From GCA-003244245 sp049673305 (lineage in GTDB: Bacteria; Actinomycetota; Actinomycetes; Mycobacteriales; Pseudonocardiaceae), in contig JBATXM010000228.1 in the NCBI GenBank assembly GCA_049673305.1, forward strand, positions 17,325-81,324: 64,000 nucleotides of DNA. Direction: 5' to 3'. Of this stretch, positions 38,466 to 47,737 are shown piece after piece. Below the pieces are notes generated by a model. That model was given only the letters and a program-made list of their open reading frames with translations. It was not told where the DNA came from and made no database searches. The position numbers and the translations under genes are program-made. The first letter of the stretch is position 1. Each line of letters begins with the position of its first letter.

Positions 38466-41400
38466 AAGCCGTGGATACGCCGCACATTCGGCAAGCTCGG
38501 CGCATCGCGGATCTGTGTGCCGTCGACCGCCAGGTGCGCGATGCCCGGCCGCTGGACGCGGTCGGCGCCGCGGTGCGCCGACCGGACATGCGCCTTGCCC
38601 AGATCATCGCCACGATCATGGCGGGCTACGCCGACCGGCCCGCACTCGGACAGCGCGCGATCGAGGCGACGATCGACAGTGTCACCGGTCGGCGTACCGT
38701 TCGCCTGCTGCCGCGGTTCGAGACCCTCAGCTATCGGCAGCTCTGGGCGCGGGTGGGCGCGGTCGCCGCCGAGTGGCACAGCAATCCGAAACATCGCTTG
38801 CGCGCAGGCGATTTTGTCGCAATCCTCGGCGTCACCGGCGTCGATTACACGACGCTGGATCTGGCCTGTGTCCATCTGGGTGCGGTCAGTGTGCCGTTGC
38901 AGGCCGATGCCCCCGACGATCAGCTGCGACCGATCCTCACGGAGACCGCGCCGCGCATCCTGGCGACCAGCGCGGCCCTGCTCGACCGCGCGGTCGAGTG
39001 TGCACGGTCCGGTCACAGCCCGTCACGCCTGCTCGTCTTCGACTACGACCCGGGCGAGGAACACCATTGCGACGCACTCGAATCCGCCCGTCGTCGGCTG
39101 CCCCATGTGCTCGTCGACACGCTCGATGCCGTCGTGGAATGCGGCCGTGCGGCCCCGCCCGCGCCATTGTTCGCCGCCGACGCCGACGACACGATGACAT
39201 TGCTCATCTACACCTCCGGCAGCACCGGAACCCCGAAAGGCGCGATCTATACCGAAAAGTTGGTCACCAGGATGTGGCGCAACTCGAGCACCACGCCCGC
39301 AATCACCATCGGATATCTGCCCATGAGCCATGTCGCCGCGCGTCTTTCGCTGTTCGGGACGCTCGCCCGAGGCGGTACCGTGTATTTCACCGGAAGCCGG
39401 GATATTTCGACGCTCTTCGACGACGTCGCCCTGGTGCGCCCCACGGAAATGGCCTTCGCACCCCGGGTCTGCGAGACGCTGTTGCAGCGGTATCGGACCG
39501 AGGTGGACACGCGATGCGCGGAAGGTCTCGAGCGCGCCGTGGCTGAGCGGCACACGCGGCTGCGGATGCGGCAGGACGTCTTCGGCGGCCGGGTCGTTTA
39601 CGCGATCTTCGGAAGTGCTCCACTGGCGTCGGAAATCAAGGCGTTCATGGCGGCCCTGCTGGGTTTCGAACTCCACGATGGCTACGGCTGCACCGAGGCC
39701 GTCGACATTCTCCTCGATCACCGCGTGCAGCGACCACCGGTGATCGACTACAAACTCGTCGACGCCGCGGAACTCGGCTACTTCACCACCGACAAGCCGC
39801 ATCCGCGGGGCGAGCTGCTGGTGCGCACCGAGTCCATGATTCCCGGGTACTACCAGCAACCGGAGGCCACGGCAGCCATTTTCGATCCGGAGGGCTACTA
39901 CCGGACCGGGGACATCATGGCCGAGATCGAGCCCGGTCACCTCATCTATGTCGACCGCCGCAACAACGTCCTGAAGTTGTCTCAGGGCGAGTTCGTGACC
40001 GTCGCCCGCCTCGAGGCCATCTACGGCACCAGCCCGCTGATCCGGCATATATTCCTCTACGGCAACAGCGAACGATCCTATCTGCTCGCGGTGATCGTGC
40101 CCACCGAAGAAGCCTGGAACGGCGTTGTCGCAACGACGAGTTCGGCGATTGCCGAGTCGCTGCGACGGATCGCCGAGGACGCCGGCCTGAACCCCTACGA
40201 GATTCCGCGCGACTTCGTGATCGAGAGCGAGCCCTTCACTACCGGCAACGGCCTGCTGTCGGGAATCGGTAAAGTGTTGCGGCCGCAAGCGAAAGCACGT
40301 TATGGCGAGCGGCTCGAGCAGCTCTACCGCGACCACGCCCAGGATCAGGTGGACGAGTTGCGAGCACTCCGCCGCATCGCGGCCGGCCTCCCGGTGTTCG
40401 AGGCGGTCGGCCGCGCGGCGCGTGCGATGCTCGGATGCTCCCGCTCCGATCTGCGGCCCGAGGCCCACTTCACCGAGTTGGGTGGTGATTCCCTGGCCGC
40501 GCTGGCGTTCTCCAACCTGCTACAGGAGCTGCTCGGAGTGGAGGTGCCGGTCGGCGTCATCATCGGCCCTGCCGCCGACCTCGGACATCTGGCGGAATAC
40601 GTCGAGCACGAACGCCGGTCACGCTCGTTGCCACCCACCTTCGCCGCTGTGCACGGTGCCGAGGGCATCGAGATTCGCGCCGATCACCTCACCCTGGACA
40701 AGTTCATCGACACCGCGACATTGGCGCGTGCTGCCGCAATGCCGCATGCGGACGATGTCCCGCACGCGGTGCTGCTGACCGGCGCCACCGGCTATCTGGG
40801 TCGATTCCTGTGCCTCGAATGGCTGCAACGGCTGGAACGAACGGGCGGCACGCTGATCTGCCTCGTACGGGGCAGCGACGTGGCCGCCGCCCGCCGGCGC
40901 CTGGACGTGGCCTTTGACCGTGGTGACGTCCAACTGCTCCAGCACTTCCGGGACCTCGCGGACCGGCATCTCGAGGTACTCACGGGCGATATCGGCGAGC
41001 CCGCCCTGGGATTGGACGCCGCAACCTGGAATCGGCTGGCCGCGCGTGTCGACCTCATCGTCCACCCCGCAGCCCTGGTCAACCACGTCCTGTCGTACCG
41101 GAACCTGTTCAACCCCAACGTGATCGGCACGGCCGAACTCATCCGTCTCGCGATCACGACGCGGATCAAGGCCGTTGACTACCTGTCCACAGTGGGAGTG
41201 GCCGCGCAGGTGGCCTCCTCGATCTTCAACGAGGACGACGACATTCGCACCATGAGTCCGGTGCGCTCGCTCGACGAGAGCTACGCCAACGGGTACTCCA
41301 ACAGCAAATGGGCCGGCGAGGTGCTGCTGCGGGAGGCGCACGACCTGTGCAGGTTGCCCGCGAGAGTGTTCCGTTCGGACCTGATTCTCGCCCACAGCCG

Positions 41401-41953
41401 GTACGCCGGGCAGCTCAACGCGGCGGACATGTTCACCCGTCTGCTGCTGAGCCTGGTCGTCACGGGTCTCGCACCACACTCGTTCTATCGCACCGACTCA
41501 CACGGCGGACGGCAACGAGCCCACTATGATGGCCTGCCCGTCGACTTCGTCGCTGCGGCGATCACCGCGTTGGGTGCTTGCGCCGAACCGGATTTCCGGA
41601 CGTTCCACGTAGTCAACCCACACGACGACGGCATCGCACTCGACGAATTCGTGGATTGGCTGATCGAAGCCGGTCACGGCATTGAGCGCATCAGCGACTA
41701 CCACGAGTGGCTCGAGCGATTCGAAACAGCGCTGCGCGCCCTTCCGCAGAAACAACGATCACACTCGCTGTTGCCATTGCTACACGGGTATCGATATCCC
41801 GCCGAGCCCATCGCCGGTTCCGCCATACCGGCCAAGTCATTCCAGGTCGCCGTCCACGCCGCAGCCGACGCTCCCAACACAACCATCCCGCACCTCACTC
41901 CTCGACTCATCCACAAGTACACCGCCGACCTGCGGTCCCTGGACCTGCTCTGA
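38462..41953 (+). CDS. Carboxylic acid reductase (A-T-R)
   Basis: 1163 residues from GTG 38462 (GTGA overlap with the SDR stop), the family length. The adenylation domain (about 60-640) has LLIYTSGSTGTPKG and ATAAIFDPEGYYRTGD. The carrier protein has LGGDSLAAL. The reductase (about 755-1150) has LLTGATGYLGRFLCLEWL and YANGYSNSKWAGEVL. CARs reduce acids to aldehydes with ATP and NADPH. A phosphopantetheinyl transferase is needed but none is in the window. It follows the NRPS that also ends in a reductase, so the pathway has two carboxylate-reduction steps. Confidence 0.93.
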   Translation: MKAVDTPHIRQARRIADLCAVDRQVRDARPLDAVGAAVRRPDMRLAQIIATIMAGYADRPALGQRAIEATIDSVTGRRTVRLLPRFETLSYRQLWARVGAVAAEWHSNPKHRLRAGDFVAILGVTGVDYTTLDLACVHLGAVSVPLQADAPDDQLRPILTETAPRILATSAALLDRAVECARSGHSPSRLLVFDYDPGEEHHCDALESARRRLPHVLVDTLDAVVECGRAAPPAPLFAADADDTMTLLIYTSGSTGTPKGAIYTEKLVTRMWRNSSTTPAITIGYLPMSHVAARLSLFGTLARGGTVYFTGSRDISTLFDDVALVRPTEMAFAPRVCETLLQRYRTEVDTRCAEGLERAVAERHTRLRMRQDVFGGRVVYAIFGSAPLASEIKAFMAALLGFELHDGYGCTEAVDILLDHRVQRPPVIDYKLVDAAELGYFTTDKPHPRGELLVRTESMIPGYYQQPEATAAIFDPEGYYRTGDIMAEIEPGHLIYVDRRNNVLKLSQGEFVTVARLEAIYGTSPLIRHIFLYGNSERSYLLAVIVPTEEAWNGVVATTSSAIAESLRRIAEDAGLNPYEIPRDFVIESEPFTTGNGLLSGIGKVLRPQAKARYGERLEQLYRDHAQDQVDELRALRRIAAGLPVFEAVGRAARAMLGCSRSDLRPEAHFTELGGDSLAALAFSNLLQELLGVEVPVGVIIGPAADLGHLAEYVEHERRSRSLPPTFAAVHGAEGIEIRADHLTLDKFIDTATLARAAAMPHADDVPHAVLLTGATGYLGRFLCLEWLQRLERTGGTLICLVRGSDVAAARRRLDVAFDRGDVQLLQHFRDLADRHLEVLTGDIGEPALGLDAATWNRLAARVDLIVHPAALVNHVLSYRNLFNPNVIGTAELIRLAITTRIKAVDYLSTVGVAAQVASSIFNEDDDIRTMSPVRSLDESYANGYSNSKWAGEVLLREAHDLCRLPARVFRSDLILAHSRYAGQLNAADMFTRLLLSLVVTGLAPHSFYRTDSHGGRQRAHYDGLPVDFVAAAITALGACAEPDFRTFHVVNPHDDGIALDEFVDWLIEAGHGIERISDYHEWLERFETALRALPQKQRSHSLLPLLHGYRYPAEPIAGSAIPAKSFQVAVHAAADAPNTTIPHLTPRLIHKYTADLRSLDLL

Positions 41954-42142
41954 GTACCGGACACACCCTCGACGCCGGGGGCCGCGACCCTGTCGCCGCG
42001 ATCCGCGTGCTACGCGCACACAGTGCCGCGCTGCAGCGTTTCCCGGGTCGGTCTCCCGTGCGCGTTGCGACCTATCGCGACGCGCGGTAACCCACCGGAT
42101 CGAGGTCTCGGAGCCGATGATGTGGCCTGATAGCGTGTTTCT

Positions 42143-42595
42143 ATGCATGACAGCGTGACCATTCGTATGGCCGCACCTGCTGACAAGGTCTGGGATCTGG
42201 TCAGCGACATCACCAGGACCGGAGAGTTCAGTCCGGAAACCTTCGATGCCGAATGGCTCGGCACCGCAACAGGTCCGGCGATCGGGGTCAAGTTCCGCGG
42301 TCACGTGAACCGCAACGGCTGGGGCCTGAAGTATTGGACCCTCTGTCGGATCGTCGCGTGTGAACCAGGCCGTGAATTCGCCTTCACCGTGCTCGGGCCG
42401 GGCGGAATTCCGGTCAACACCTGGAGCTATCGGTTCGAACCTGTCGAGGGCGGTACCGACGTCACCGAGTCGTTCCGGCTGCACGATCTACTCCCGTTGC
42501 GGCTCTACTGGCTGGTTGCTGGTCGCGCCCGGGGGAAGACCAACCGAGAAGGCATGCGGGAGACCTTGAACCGAATCAAGATGGTCGTCGAATAA
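42143..42595 (+). CDS. SRPBCC family protein (polyketide cyclase/START-like)
   Basis: A 150-residue START-like fold: IRMAAPADKVWDLVSDITRT and a C-terminal helix, with EFAFTVLGPGG in the middle. Members bind hydrophobic ligands or catalyse cyclisations. It is on the same strand as the biosynthetic operon but 190 bp past it, so it may or may not belong. It overlaps the convergent small gene by 20 bp. Confidence 0.75.
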   Translation: MHDSVTIRMAAPADKVWDLVSDITRTGEFSPETFDAEWLGTATGPAIGVKFRGHVNRNGWGLKYWTLCRIVACEPGREFAFTVLGPGGIPVNTWSYRFEPVEGGTDVTESFRLHDLLPLRLYWLVAGRARGKTNREGMRETLNRIKMVVE

Positions 42596-42824
42596 CCCCA
42601 CAAGATCGGCCGCCACGAAAGCCGGACGAGCAAGCCTGGCTCCAACGGGGCGAGGATGCCGGGATGGGCTCGGACGCGGCGACCTGGACAACTCTGTCGT
42701 GCAGGCGCGTACGGATCTGTTCCGGTGTGTAGGAACGCCGTTGCCGCTCCGCGCGGACGATCACGACCCCGGTGGCGGCGACACCGGCCGCGCCTGCCAG
42801 ACCGAGTACCTTCCACCAGCGCAT
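42576..42824 (-). CDS. Small putative membrane-anchored protein
   Basis: 82 residues. It starts MRWWKVLGLAGAAGVAATGV, an N-terminal hydrophobic segment, then VIVRAERQRRSYTPEQIRTR, a basic cytoplasmic-type helix. This pattern looks like a widespread small actinobacterial single-pass protein. The C-terminal third looks unrelated and overlaps the SRPBCC gene, so it may be frameshifted. Function unknown. Confidence 0.5.
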   Translation of the reverse strand: MRWWKVLGLAGAAGVAATGVVIVRAERQRRSYTPEQIRTRLHDRVVQVAASEPIPASSPRWSQACSSGFRGGRSCGVIRRPS

Positions 42825-42971
42825 GTGCCTAGATGATTGATTCCAAGGGATGTCGTGCGCGGCTGCGTCGCGCACGACATGGCGGGTGGTTGTCGGCAGC
42901 GATGGCCGTTGTGTCCAGTTCCACGTGAAAGTTGTTGTTGGGGTAGCGCATTCGAGGTGAAATGTGGGCGA

Positions 42972-43342
42972 GGATGCCGAAAGATCAAGGTTGTGAGCAA
43001 TGACATCGACGATCACCCGAACCTGCGCCGGCCCGATCTCACCGGCGGCCAGCGCCCCGGCGGTATTCGGCAACTGTGGCGCCAACGGCTCACCACTCAT
43101 CACGCGGCGTGACGCAAGTTGAGCGGCGTGCGCGACCCAGGTACCGGCCTCGGTAGCGGAGAGGTGCAGCATCCCGGTGAGCAACCGTTTCGTGCTGACA
43201 AACCCGCTAGTTGCCGCGACACCGATTCAATCTCCCGAACCTGCTCCCGCAACCCCACGTCATCACACCCCACGATCGACTCACGCCACTGAGCCAGACA
43301 GGCAACTATCGCCTGCCTCGGATCCAGCCGCGTCTCGATCAC
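42972..43342 (-). pseudogene. Remnant of a DUF222/HNH endonuclease (13E12-like)
   Basis: An N-terminal part (IETRLDPRQAIVACLAQWRE, then QVREIESVSRQLAGLSARN) continues in another frame as LTGMLHLSATEAGTWVAHAA and AGEIGPAQVRVIVDVIAHNL. These are DUF222 blocks. The HNH domain is absent, and about 25 residues are lost at the frame change. It lies just downstream of aroC, at the right edge of the inserted operon. Confidence 0.75.
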
Positions 43343-43398
43343 GTCACCATTGTCTACCCCACCACCGACAATTTCCGGCGTTCATCCCATCTCGGCGG

Positions 43399-44577
43399 TC
43401 AACGCCGCCGGATGGAGTCCTGGTAGGCGCGGGCGTTACGGGTAGTCTCGGGCAGGGCGTCACCGCCGAACTTCTCCAGCACGGCGTCAGCGAGCACCAG
43501 CGCCACCATCGCCTCGGCCACCACGCCAGCGGCGGGCACCGCGCACACATCAGAGCGCTGGTTGATCGCGACGGCCGCCTCGCCGGTCGCAACGTCCACT
43601 GTAGCCAGCGCGCGGGGCACGGTGGAGATCGGCTTCATCGCCACCCGGACCCGGAGCACCTCTCCGTTAGTCATGCCGCCCTCCAGACCACCGGCCCGGT
43701 TAGTGCGCCGCACCACACCGTCGGGCCCAGGCGTCATCTCGTCGTGCGCCGCGCTGCCCCGGCGGCGCGCGGTGGTGAACCCATCCCCCACCTCGACACC
43801 CTTCATGGCCTGGATACCCATCAGCGCGCCGGCCAGCCGGGCGTCCAACCGCCGGTCTGCGTGCACGAACGAGCCCAGACCCACTGGCAACCCGTGCGCC
43901 ACGACCTCAACCACACCGCCCAGCGTGTCACCGTCTTTCTTCGCCGCATCCACCTCAGTGATCATCGCGGCCGACGCCTCCGCAGAGAACGCGCGCACCG
44001 GGCTGGCGTCAATCCGCTCCAGGTCCCCGGGTCCGGGCAACACATCCGCGGGGGCGTCCACCTGCCCTAGTGACACCACATGGGAGAGCACCTCAACACC
44101 CAGCGCCTGCCGCAGGAACGCCTTGGCCACGGTGCCCAGGGCGACCCGGGCGGCGGTCTCCCGGGCGCTGGCCCGCTCCAGCACCGGCCGGGCATCGTCG
44201 AAGCCGTACTTGGTCATGCCAGCAAGGTCGGCGTGCCCGGGCCGGGGTCGGGTCAGCGGCGCGTTACGGGACTGCCCGGCAAGCACATCCGGGGGCACCG
44301 GGTCGGCCGCCATCACGGTCTCCCACTTGGGCCACTCGGTGTTGCCGATCCGGATCGCCACCGGACCGCCCAGGGTCCGGCCGTGCCGGATCCCCCCGAG
44401 CAGTTCCACCTCGTCGGCCTCGAACGCCATCCGCGCCCCACGCCCGTACCCGAGACGGCGGCGAGCGAGTTCGGCCTGCACCTCTTTGGAGGTCACCTCA
44501 ACCCCGGCGACCATGCCCTCCAACACGGCGACCAGAGCAGGCCCGTGCGACTCCCCGGCGGTGATCCAGCGCAGCAT
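43399..44577 (-). CDS. aroC: Chorismate synthase
   Basis: A 392-residue FMN-dependent enzyme: MLRWITAGESHGPALVAVLE, GYGRGARM, GKALLDG-type FMN regions ending RPGHADLAG, and RSDVCAVPAAGVVAEAM. Upstream frame to 44679 is not needed; ATG 44577 matches homologues. In actinobacteria aroC is usually directly followed by aroK; here 16.4 kb of other DNA separates it from the aroK-like gene, on the same strand. Confidence 0.96.
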   Translation of the reverse strand: MLRWITAGESHGPALVAVLEGMVAGVEVTSKEVQAELARRRLGYGRGARMAFEADEVELLGGIRHGRTLGGPVAIRIGNTEWPKWETVMAADPVPPDVLAGQSRNAPLTRPRPGHADLAGMTKYGFDDARPVLERASARETAARVALGTVAKAFLRQALGVEVLSHVVSLGQVDAPADVLPGPGDLERIDASPVRAFSAEASAAMITEVDAAKKDGDTLGGVVEVVAHGLPVGLGSFVHADRRLDARLAGALMGIQAMKGVEVGDGFTTARRRGSAAHDEMTPGPDGVVRRTNRAGGLEGGMTNGEVLRVRVAMKPISTVPRALATVDVATGEAAVAINQRSDVCAVPAAGVVAEAMVALVLADAVLEKFGGDALPETTRNARAYQDSIRRR

Positions 44578-44626
44578 GGCGCCATCGTGCCACGGGTTGC
44601 CCGCGTTCCCGGCCGCGCCGCCAGGT

Positions 44627-46162
44627 TCATGCCTCAGCGGCGGCGGCCTCCACGGCGACGACCCCCGCGCCAACCCCAACCGCGGACCCGCGGCGCAACA
44701 ACCAGTGCACCACCGCGCCGAGCACCACCAGCGCGGCCACGAACAACAGCGCGAGGTACTGCAGCATCCAACTGGTGCCCGCCGGGTCGTACACCGCCTG
44801 GCGCGGCCATGCGATGTTCACCATCATCGCCACCCCGTAGACCACGGCAAACAGGTTCACCGGCAGCCCCCAACGGCCGAGCGAGAAGCCGCCGTGGCAC
44901 GTCGGCGGCAGGCGCCGGCGCAGCCGGGCACCCAAAGCCGGCACAGTGACCAGCAGGTAAGCCAGGTACACGACTACCACTGACGTGCTGGTGACCGCCG
45001 CGAACGCTGCCGGGTTGCCCAGATTGATCAGCAGCACTCCGATCGCGAGTGCACCCACCGCGATGCCGGTGAGGATCGGCGTCCCGGTCTGCGGGCTGAC
45101 CCGGACCAGTAACCGTGCCCCAGGCAGCTGGCCGTCCCGTGCCATGCTGAACATCACCCGCGAGGTGGAGTTCTGGATCGCCAGGCAGGCAGACACGATC
45201 GAGATCGCGACCACCGCGAGCAGCGCCCGGCCGAGGGTGGAGTTCAGCTGGCTGGTGATGATGTAGGCGATGCCGCCGGTGGACAGCTGACCGTCGGTTA
45301 ACGACGGCGCCGCCATCAACGCAGCCACGATCATGAAACCACCCCCGACGAACGACACCAGCAGTGCCCGCAGGATCGCCGAGGGCACCACGCGCCTCGG
45401 CTGAGTCGTCTCCTCGGACAACTCCGCAGCGCTGTCGAACCCGTACATCACATAGGCCGCCATCAGCGTGGACGCGAGAAAGGCGTACAGGTATGGACTC
45501 TTGCCGGACGCGTTGAGCGTCTCGGTGACCACCCCGGGACCCCGTTCGGCATGGCCGAACAGCACCGCGAGCAGCAGCACCACACCGATGAGCTCACACG
45601 TCACCCCGATCCCGTTGATCAACGCCATGAAGCGCACGCCCACGGCGCTGATCACGGTGGCCAGCGCGATGAGCACCGAACCCAGCAGGATCCCGCTGGC
45701 GGCGCCGGAGGCCGAGGTGATCGACGGATCGGTGCCGACGACCTGAAAGCCTGACCACACCGCAGGCAGCACCGCCTGCAGCGCGATGCCGATGGCCGCC
45801 ACGCTCACGATGTAGCCGACCAGCATCGCCCAGCCAGCGAACCAGCCGACGGTCTCGCCGGCCAACCGGCGCGACCACTGGTAAATGCACCCAGCCAGTG
45901 GCCAGCTTGCCGCCAGCTCGGCGAAGACCAGCGCCACGCACAGCTGGCCGGCGAACACCAGCGGCCACGTCCAGAAGAACGCCGGACCGCCGAAGGAGTA
46001 GCCCAGCGCGAAAAGCTGGAACACCGTGGTGAGGATCGAGACGAAGGAGAACCCTGCGGCGAAGGAGGAGAACCAGCCGAGCCGGCGGTGCAACTGCTGC
46101 TGGTAACCGATGCTGCGCAGATCGTCGGCGTCGGGACCGGTGGTCGAGACCTGTGTCGTCAT
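44627..46162 (-). CDS. APC superfamily permease, probable guanidine importer
   Basis: A 511-residue amino acid-polyamine-organocation permease with about 12 hydrophobic segments; ATG 46162 overlaps the guanidine hydrolase stop (ATGA). The N-terminal region GFSFVSILTTVFQLFALGYS and SWPLAGCIYQWSRRLAG are typical of the family (GABA/amino acid branch). Being translated with a guanidine hydrolase behind a guanidine riboswitch, it may take up guanidine or a guanidino compound (inference). Confidence 0.82.
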   Translation of the reverse strand: MTTQVSTTGPDADDLRSIGYQQQLHRRLGWFSSFAAGFSFVSILTTVFQLFALGYSFGGPAFFWTWPLVFAGQLCVALVFAELAASWPLAGCIYQWSRRLAGETVGWFAGWAMLVGYIVSVAAIGIALQAVLPAVWSGFQVVGTDPSITSASGAASGILLGSVLIALATVISAVGVRFMALINGIGVTCELIGVVLLLAVLFGHAERGPGVVTETLNASGKSPYLYAFLASTLMAAYVMYGFDSAAELSEETTQPRRVVPSAILRALLVSFVGGGFMIVAALMAAPSLTDGQLSTGGIAYIITSQLNSTLGRALLAVVAISIVSACLAIQNSTSRVMFSMARDGQLPGARLLVRVSPQTGTPILTGIAVGALAIGVLLINLGNPAAFAAVTSTSVVVVYLAYLLVTVPALGARLRRRLPPTCHGGFSLGRWGLPVNLFAVVYGVAMMVNIAWPRQAVYDPAGTSWMLQYLALLFVAALVVLGAVVHWLLRRGSAVGVGAGVVAVEAAAAEA

Positions 46163-47310
46163 TGCGCCGCCTTTCGCGGGAGGTGACCGGCGCGCACCAG
46201 GCAGCCGAGGGTGTCGCAGATGACCCGGGTCGCGATGAGCGCGGTGATCTCGGCGTTGTCGTAGGGCGGTGAGCACTCCACGACCTCGATCCCCGCCAGC
46301 GGGCGGACGGCGATGAGCTGGATGAACTTCAGCACCTCGCGGGGCAGGAAACCGCCGGGTTCGGGCCATCCCGTGCCGGGCACGAACGCGGCATCGAGGC
46401 AGTCGACGTCGAAGGAAAGCCAGACGGCGTCGGTACCGTCCCAGGCGACCTGCAGGGCACGCTGCGCGGCGGCCTCGATACCCATCTCCACGCAGTCAGT
46501 GACGGTCATGATCGTGGTGCCGCGCTCCCGACCTACCCGCACTCCGGGCCGCGGCGCCTGCCACCCGCCGATGCCGATCTGCACCAGGTTCTGCGGCGGC
46601 ACGTTGGGGATGTCCGTGGCGTGAAACCACGGGGTGGTGTGCATCCGCTCGTCGAGGTCGGTCTCCTGGGTGTCGACGTGGCGGTCGAAGTGGATGATGC
46701 CGAGCTTGCCGCCGCCCAGGTGTTCGGCGACGGCGCGGGTGGTCGGGTAGCCGATGGAGTGATCCCCACCCAGCACCACTGGAAAGGCACCACAGGCGTA
46801 GACGTGCCCTACCGCCTTGGAGATCTGGTCGAACGTCTTCTCGATGTTGCCCGGGATGGTGAAGACGTCGCCGAGGTCAGCGATAGTGATCGATTCCCGC
46901 AGATCGACGCCGAGCTCAAAACTGTATGGCCCATACAATGCGGAGATCTTGCGGATGCCCTGCGGACCGAAGCGGGTTCCCGAGCGGTAGGTCGTGCCTC
47001 CGTCAAAGGGGACGCCGAGCACCGCCACGTCGTACTCGCCGCAGCGGCGGACGTCCTCGAGGTAAGGTGCCTTGAGGAAGGTGTTGATGCCAGCGAAGTG
47101 CGGCAACTCACCACGGGAGAAGGTGGGGATCCGTCGGTCGACGATCGAGTGGGCACCGGGCAGGCCCAGCTCAAGACCCCGGGCGATCTCCTGCTCCCAC
47201 TTCGTCGATGGCAACGCCGCTTCCGCCTTGACGGCGAATCGCGCCTCCGGGCCGTAGTTATGGTGCAAGTCCTCGTTATGGTGCAGGTCGTTATGGTGCA
47301 GGTCCTCCAC
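46159..47310 (-). CDS. Guanidine hydrolase (GdmH-like, ureohydrolase family)
   Basis: 383 residues from GTG 47310, which has GGAGG seven bases upstream. The longer frame to 47400 is rejected because it starts inside a riboswitch. The ureohydrolase metal ligands are GGDHSIGYP, IHFDRHVDTQETDLDERMHT and SFDVDCLDAAFVPGTGWPE. FDRHVD, not FDAHxD, and WPEPGG match the Synechocystis guanidine hydrolase Sll1077 (from memory), a nickel enzyme making urea and ammonia. An N-terminal DLHHN repeat comes from a 15-bp tandem duplication (47257-47304). First gene of its operon. Confidence 0.88.
   Translation of the reverse strand: MEDLHHNDLHHNEDLHHNYGPEARFAVKAEAALPSTKWEQEIARGLELGLPGAHSIVDRRIPTFSRGELPHFAGINTFLKAPYLEDVRRCGEYDVAVLGVPFDGGTTYRSGTRFGPQGIRKISALYGPYSFELGVDLRESITIADLGDVFTIPGNIEKTFDQISKAVGHVYACGAFPVVLGGDHSIGYPTTRAVAEHLGGGKLGIIHFDRHVDTQETDLDERMHTTPWFHATDIPNVPPQNLVQIGIGGWQAPRPGVRVGRERGTTIMTVTDCVEMGIEAAAQRALQVAWDGTDAVWLSFDVDCLDAAFVPGTGWPEPGGFLPREVLKFIQLIAVRPLAGIEVVECSPPYDNAEITALIATRVICDTLGCLVRAGHLPRKAAQ
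47257..47304. repeat. 15-bp tandem repeat in the 5' end of the guanidine hydrolase gene
   Basis: GTTATGGTGCAGGTC is repeated twice, with a third 18-bp copy, giving a DLHHN repeat at the N-terminus of the protein. The histidines could bind nickel, but this is only a suggestion. Confidence 0.85.
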
Positions 47311-47364
47311 GTCGGGGCCTCCGCGTCCACGGCGCCCGGCCGCCAGGCAGCCGAGCGTGGCTGG

Positions 47365-47461
47365 TCTCCCGGGCTTTTGTCCCGCCGTGGAACGGGCCAT
47401 GTACCGCCCGCCTGCATCTCTCGGACCAGGCCCGCTAACGAACAGCGACGGAACCCTAGGC
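47365..47461 (-). ncRNA. Guanidine-I (ykkC) riboswitch aptamer
   Basis: On the minus strand the conserved ykkC words appear in order: CCTAGGGTTCCG (47460), CCTGGTCCGAGAG (about 47430-47418) and CCACGGCGGGACAAAAGCCC directly followed by GGGAGA (47390-47365). These match the guanidine-I consensus. It lies about 55 nt before the guanidine hydrolase start, and a 7-bp hairpin is at 47466-47483. Guanidine binding should turn on the hydrolase and permease. The expression platform is not identified. Confidence 0.93.
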
Positions 47462-47737
47462 GCGCCTCACTCAGTCGAGTGAGTCACCACCATCACACGA
47501 CATCCCTATGACCGATCTGTAACAGCTAGGTTTCAACCACACCACCCGCTCACGTGGGCAGTCCAGGCCCCGCAGCAACGGCCGGTCTGGCATACAGCCA
47601 TCAGTGAGAGTCGCCCACGTTGACCACCTGTGAACGAGGCTTTCCCCACCACATCGCGGTCACCGATCAGCTGGTGCTCTGGCTCGGCCACCGTAGCTGA
47701 CACCAAGCCTTCTCCCACCTCAAAAGAGAACTCACGT
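47462..47737. other. Intergenic region upstream of the guanidine riboswitch
   Basis: Between the riboswitch and the VapC-like gene. It should hold the promoter of the guanidine operon; TTGAAA on the minus strand near 47532 is a possible -35 but no good -10 at the right spacing is seen. No gene is supported here. Confidence 0.4.

Noticed and set aside
38515..39546. Plus-strand frame within the CAR gene
   Set aside because: Alternative frame of the CAR adenylation domain; no independent motifs.
47310..47400. Upstream start (47400) for the guanidine hydrolase
   Set aside because: It lies inside the conserved ykkC aptamer; GTG 47310 has a strong ribosome-binding site and suits the family length.
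47533..47718. 61-codon minus-strand frame upstream of the guanidine riboswitch
   Set aside because: No ribosome-binding site, no family-like sequence; likely chance.
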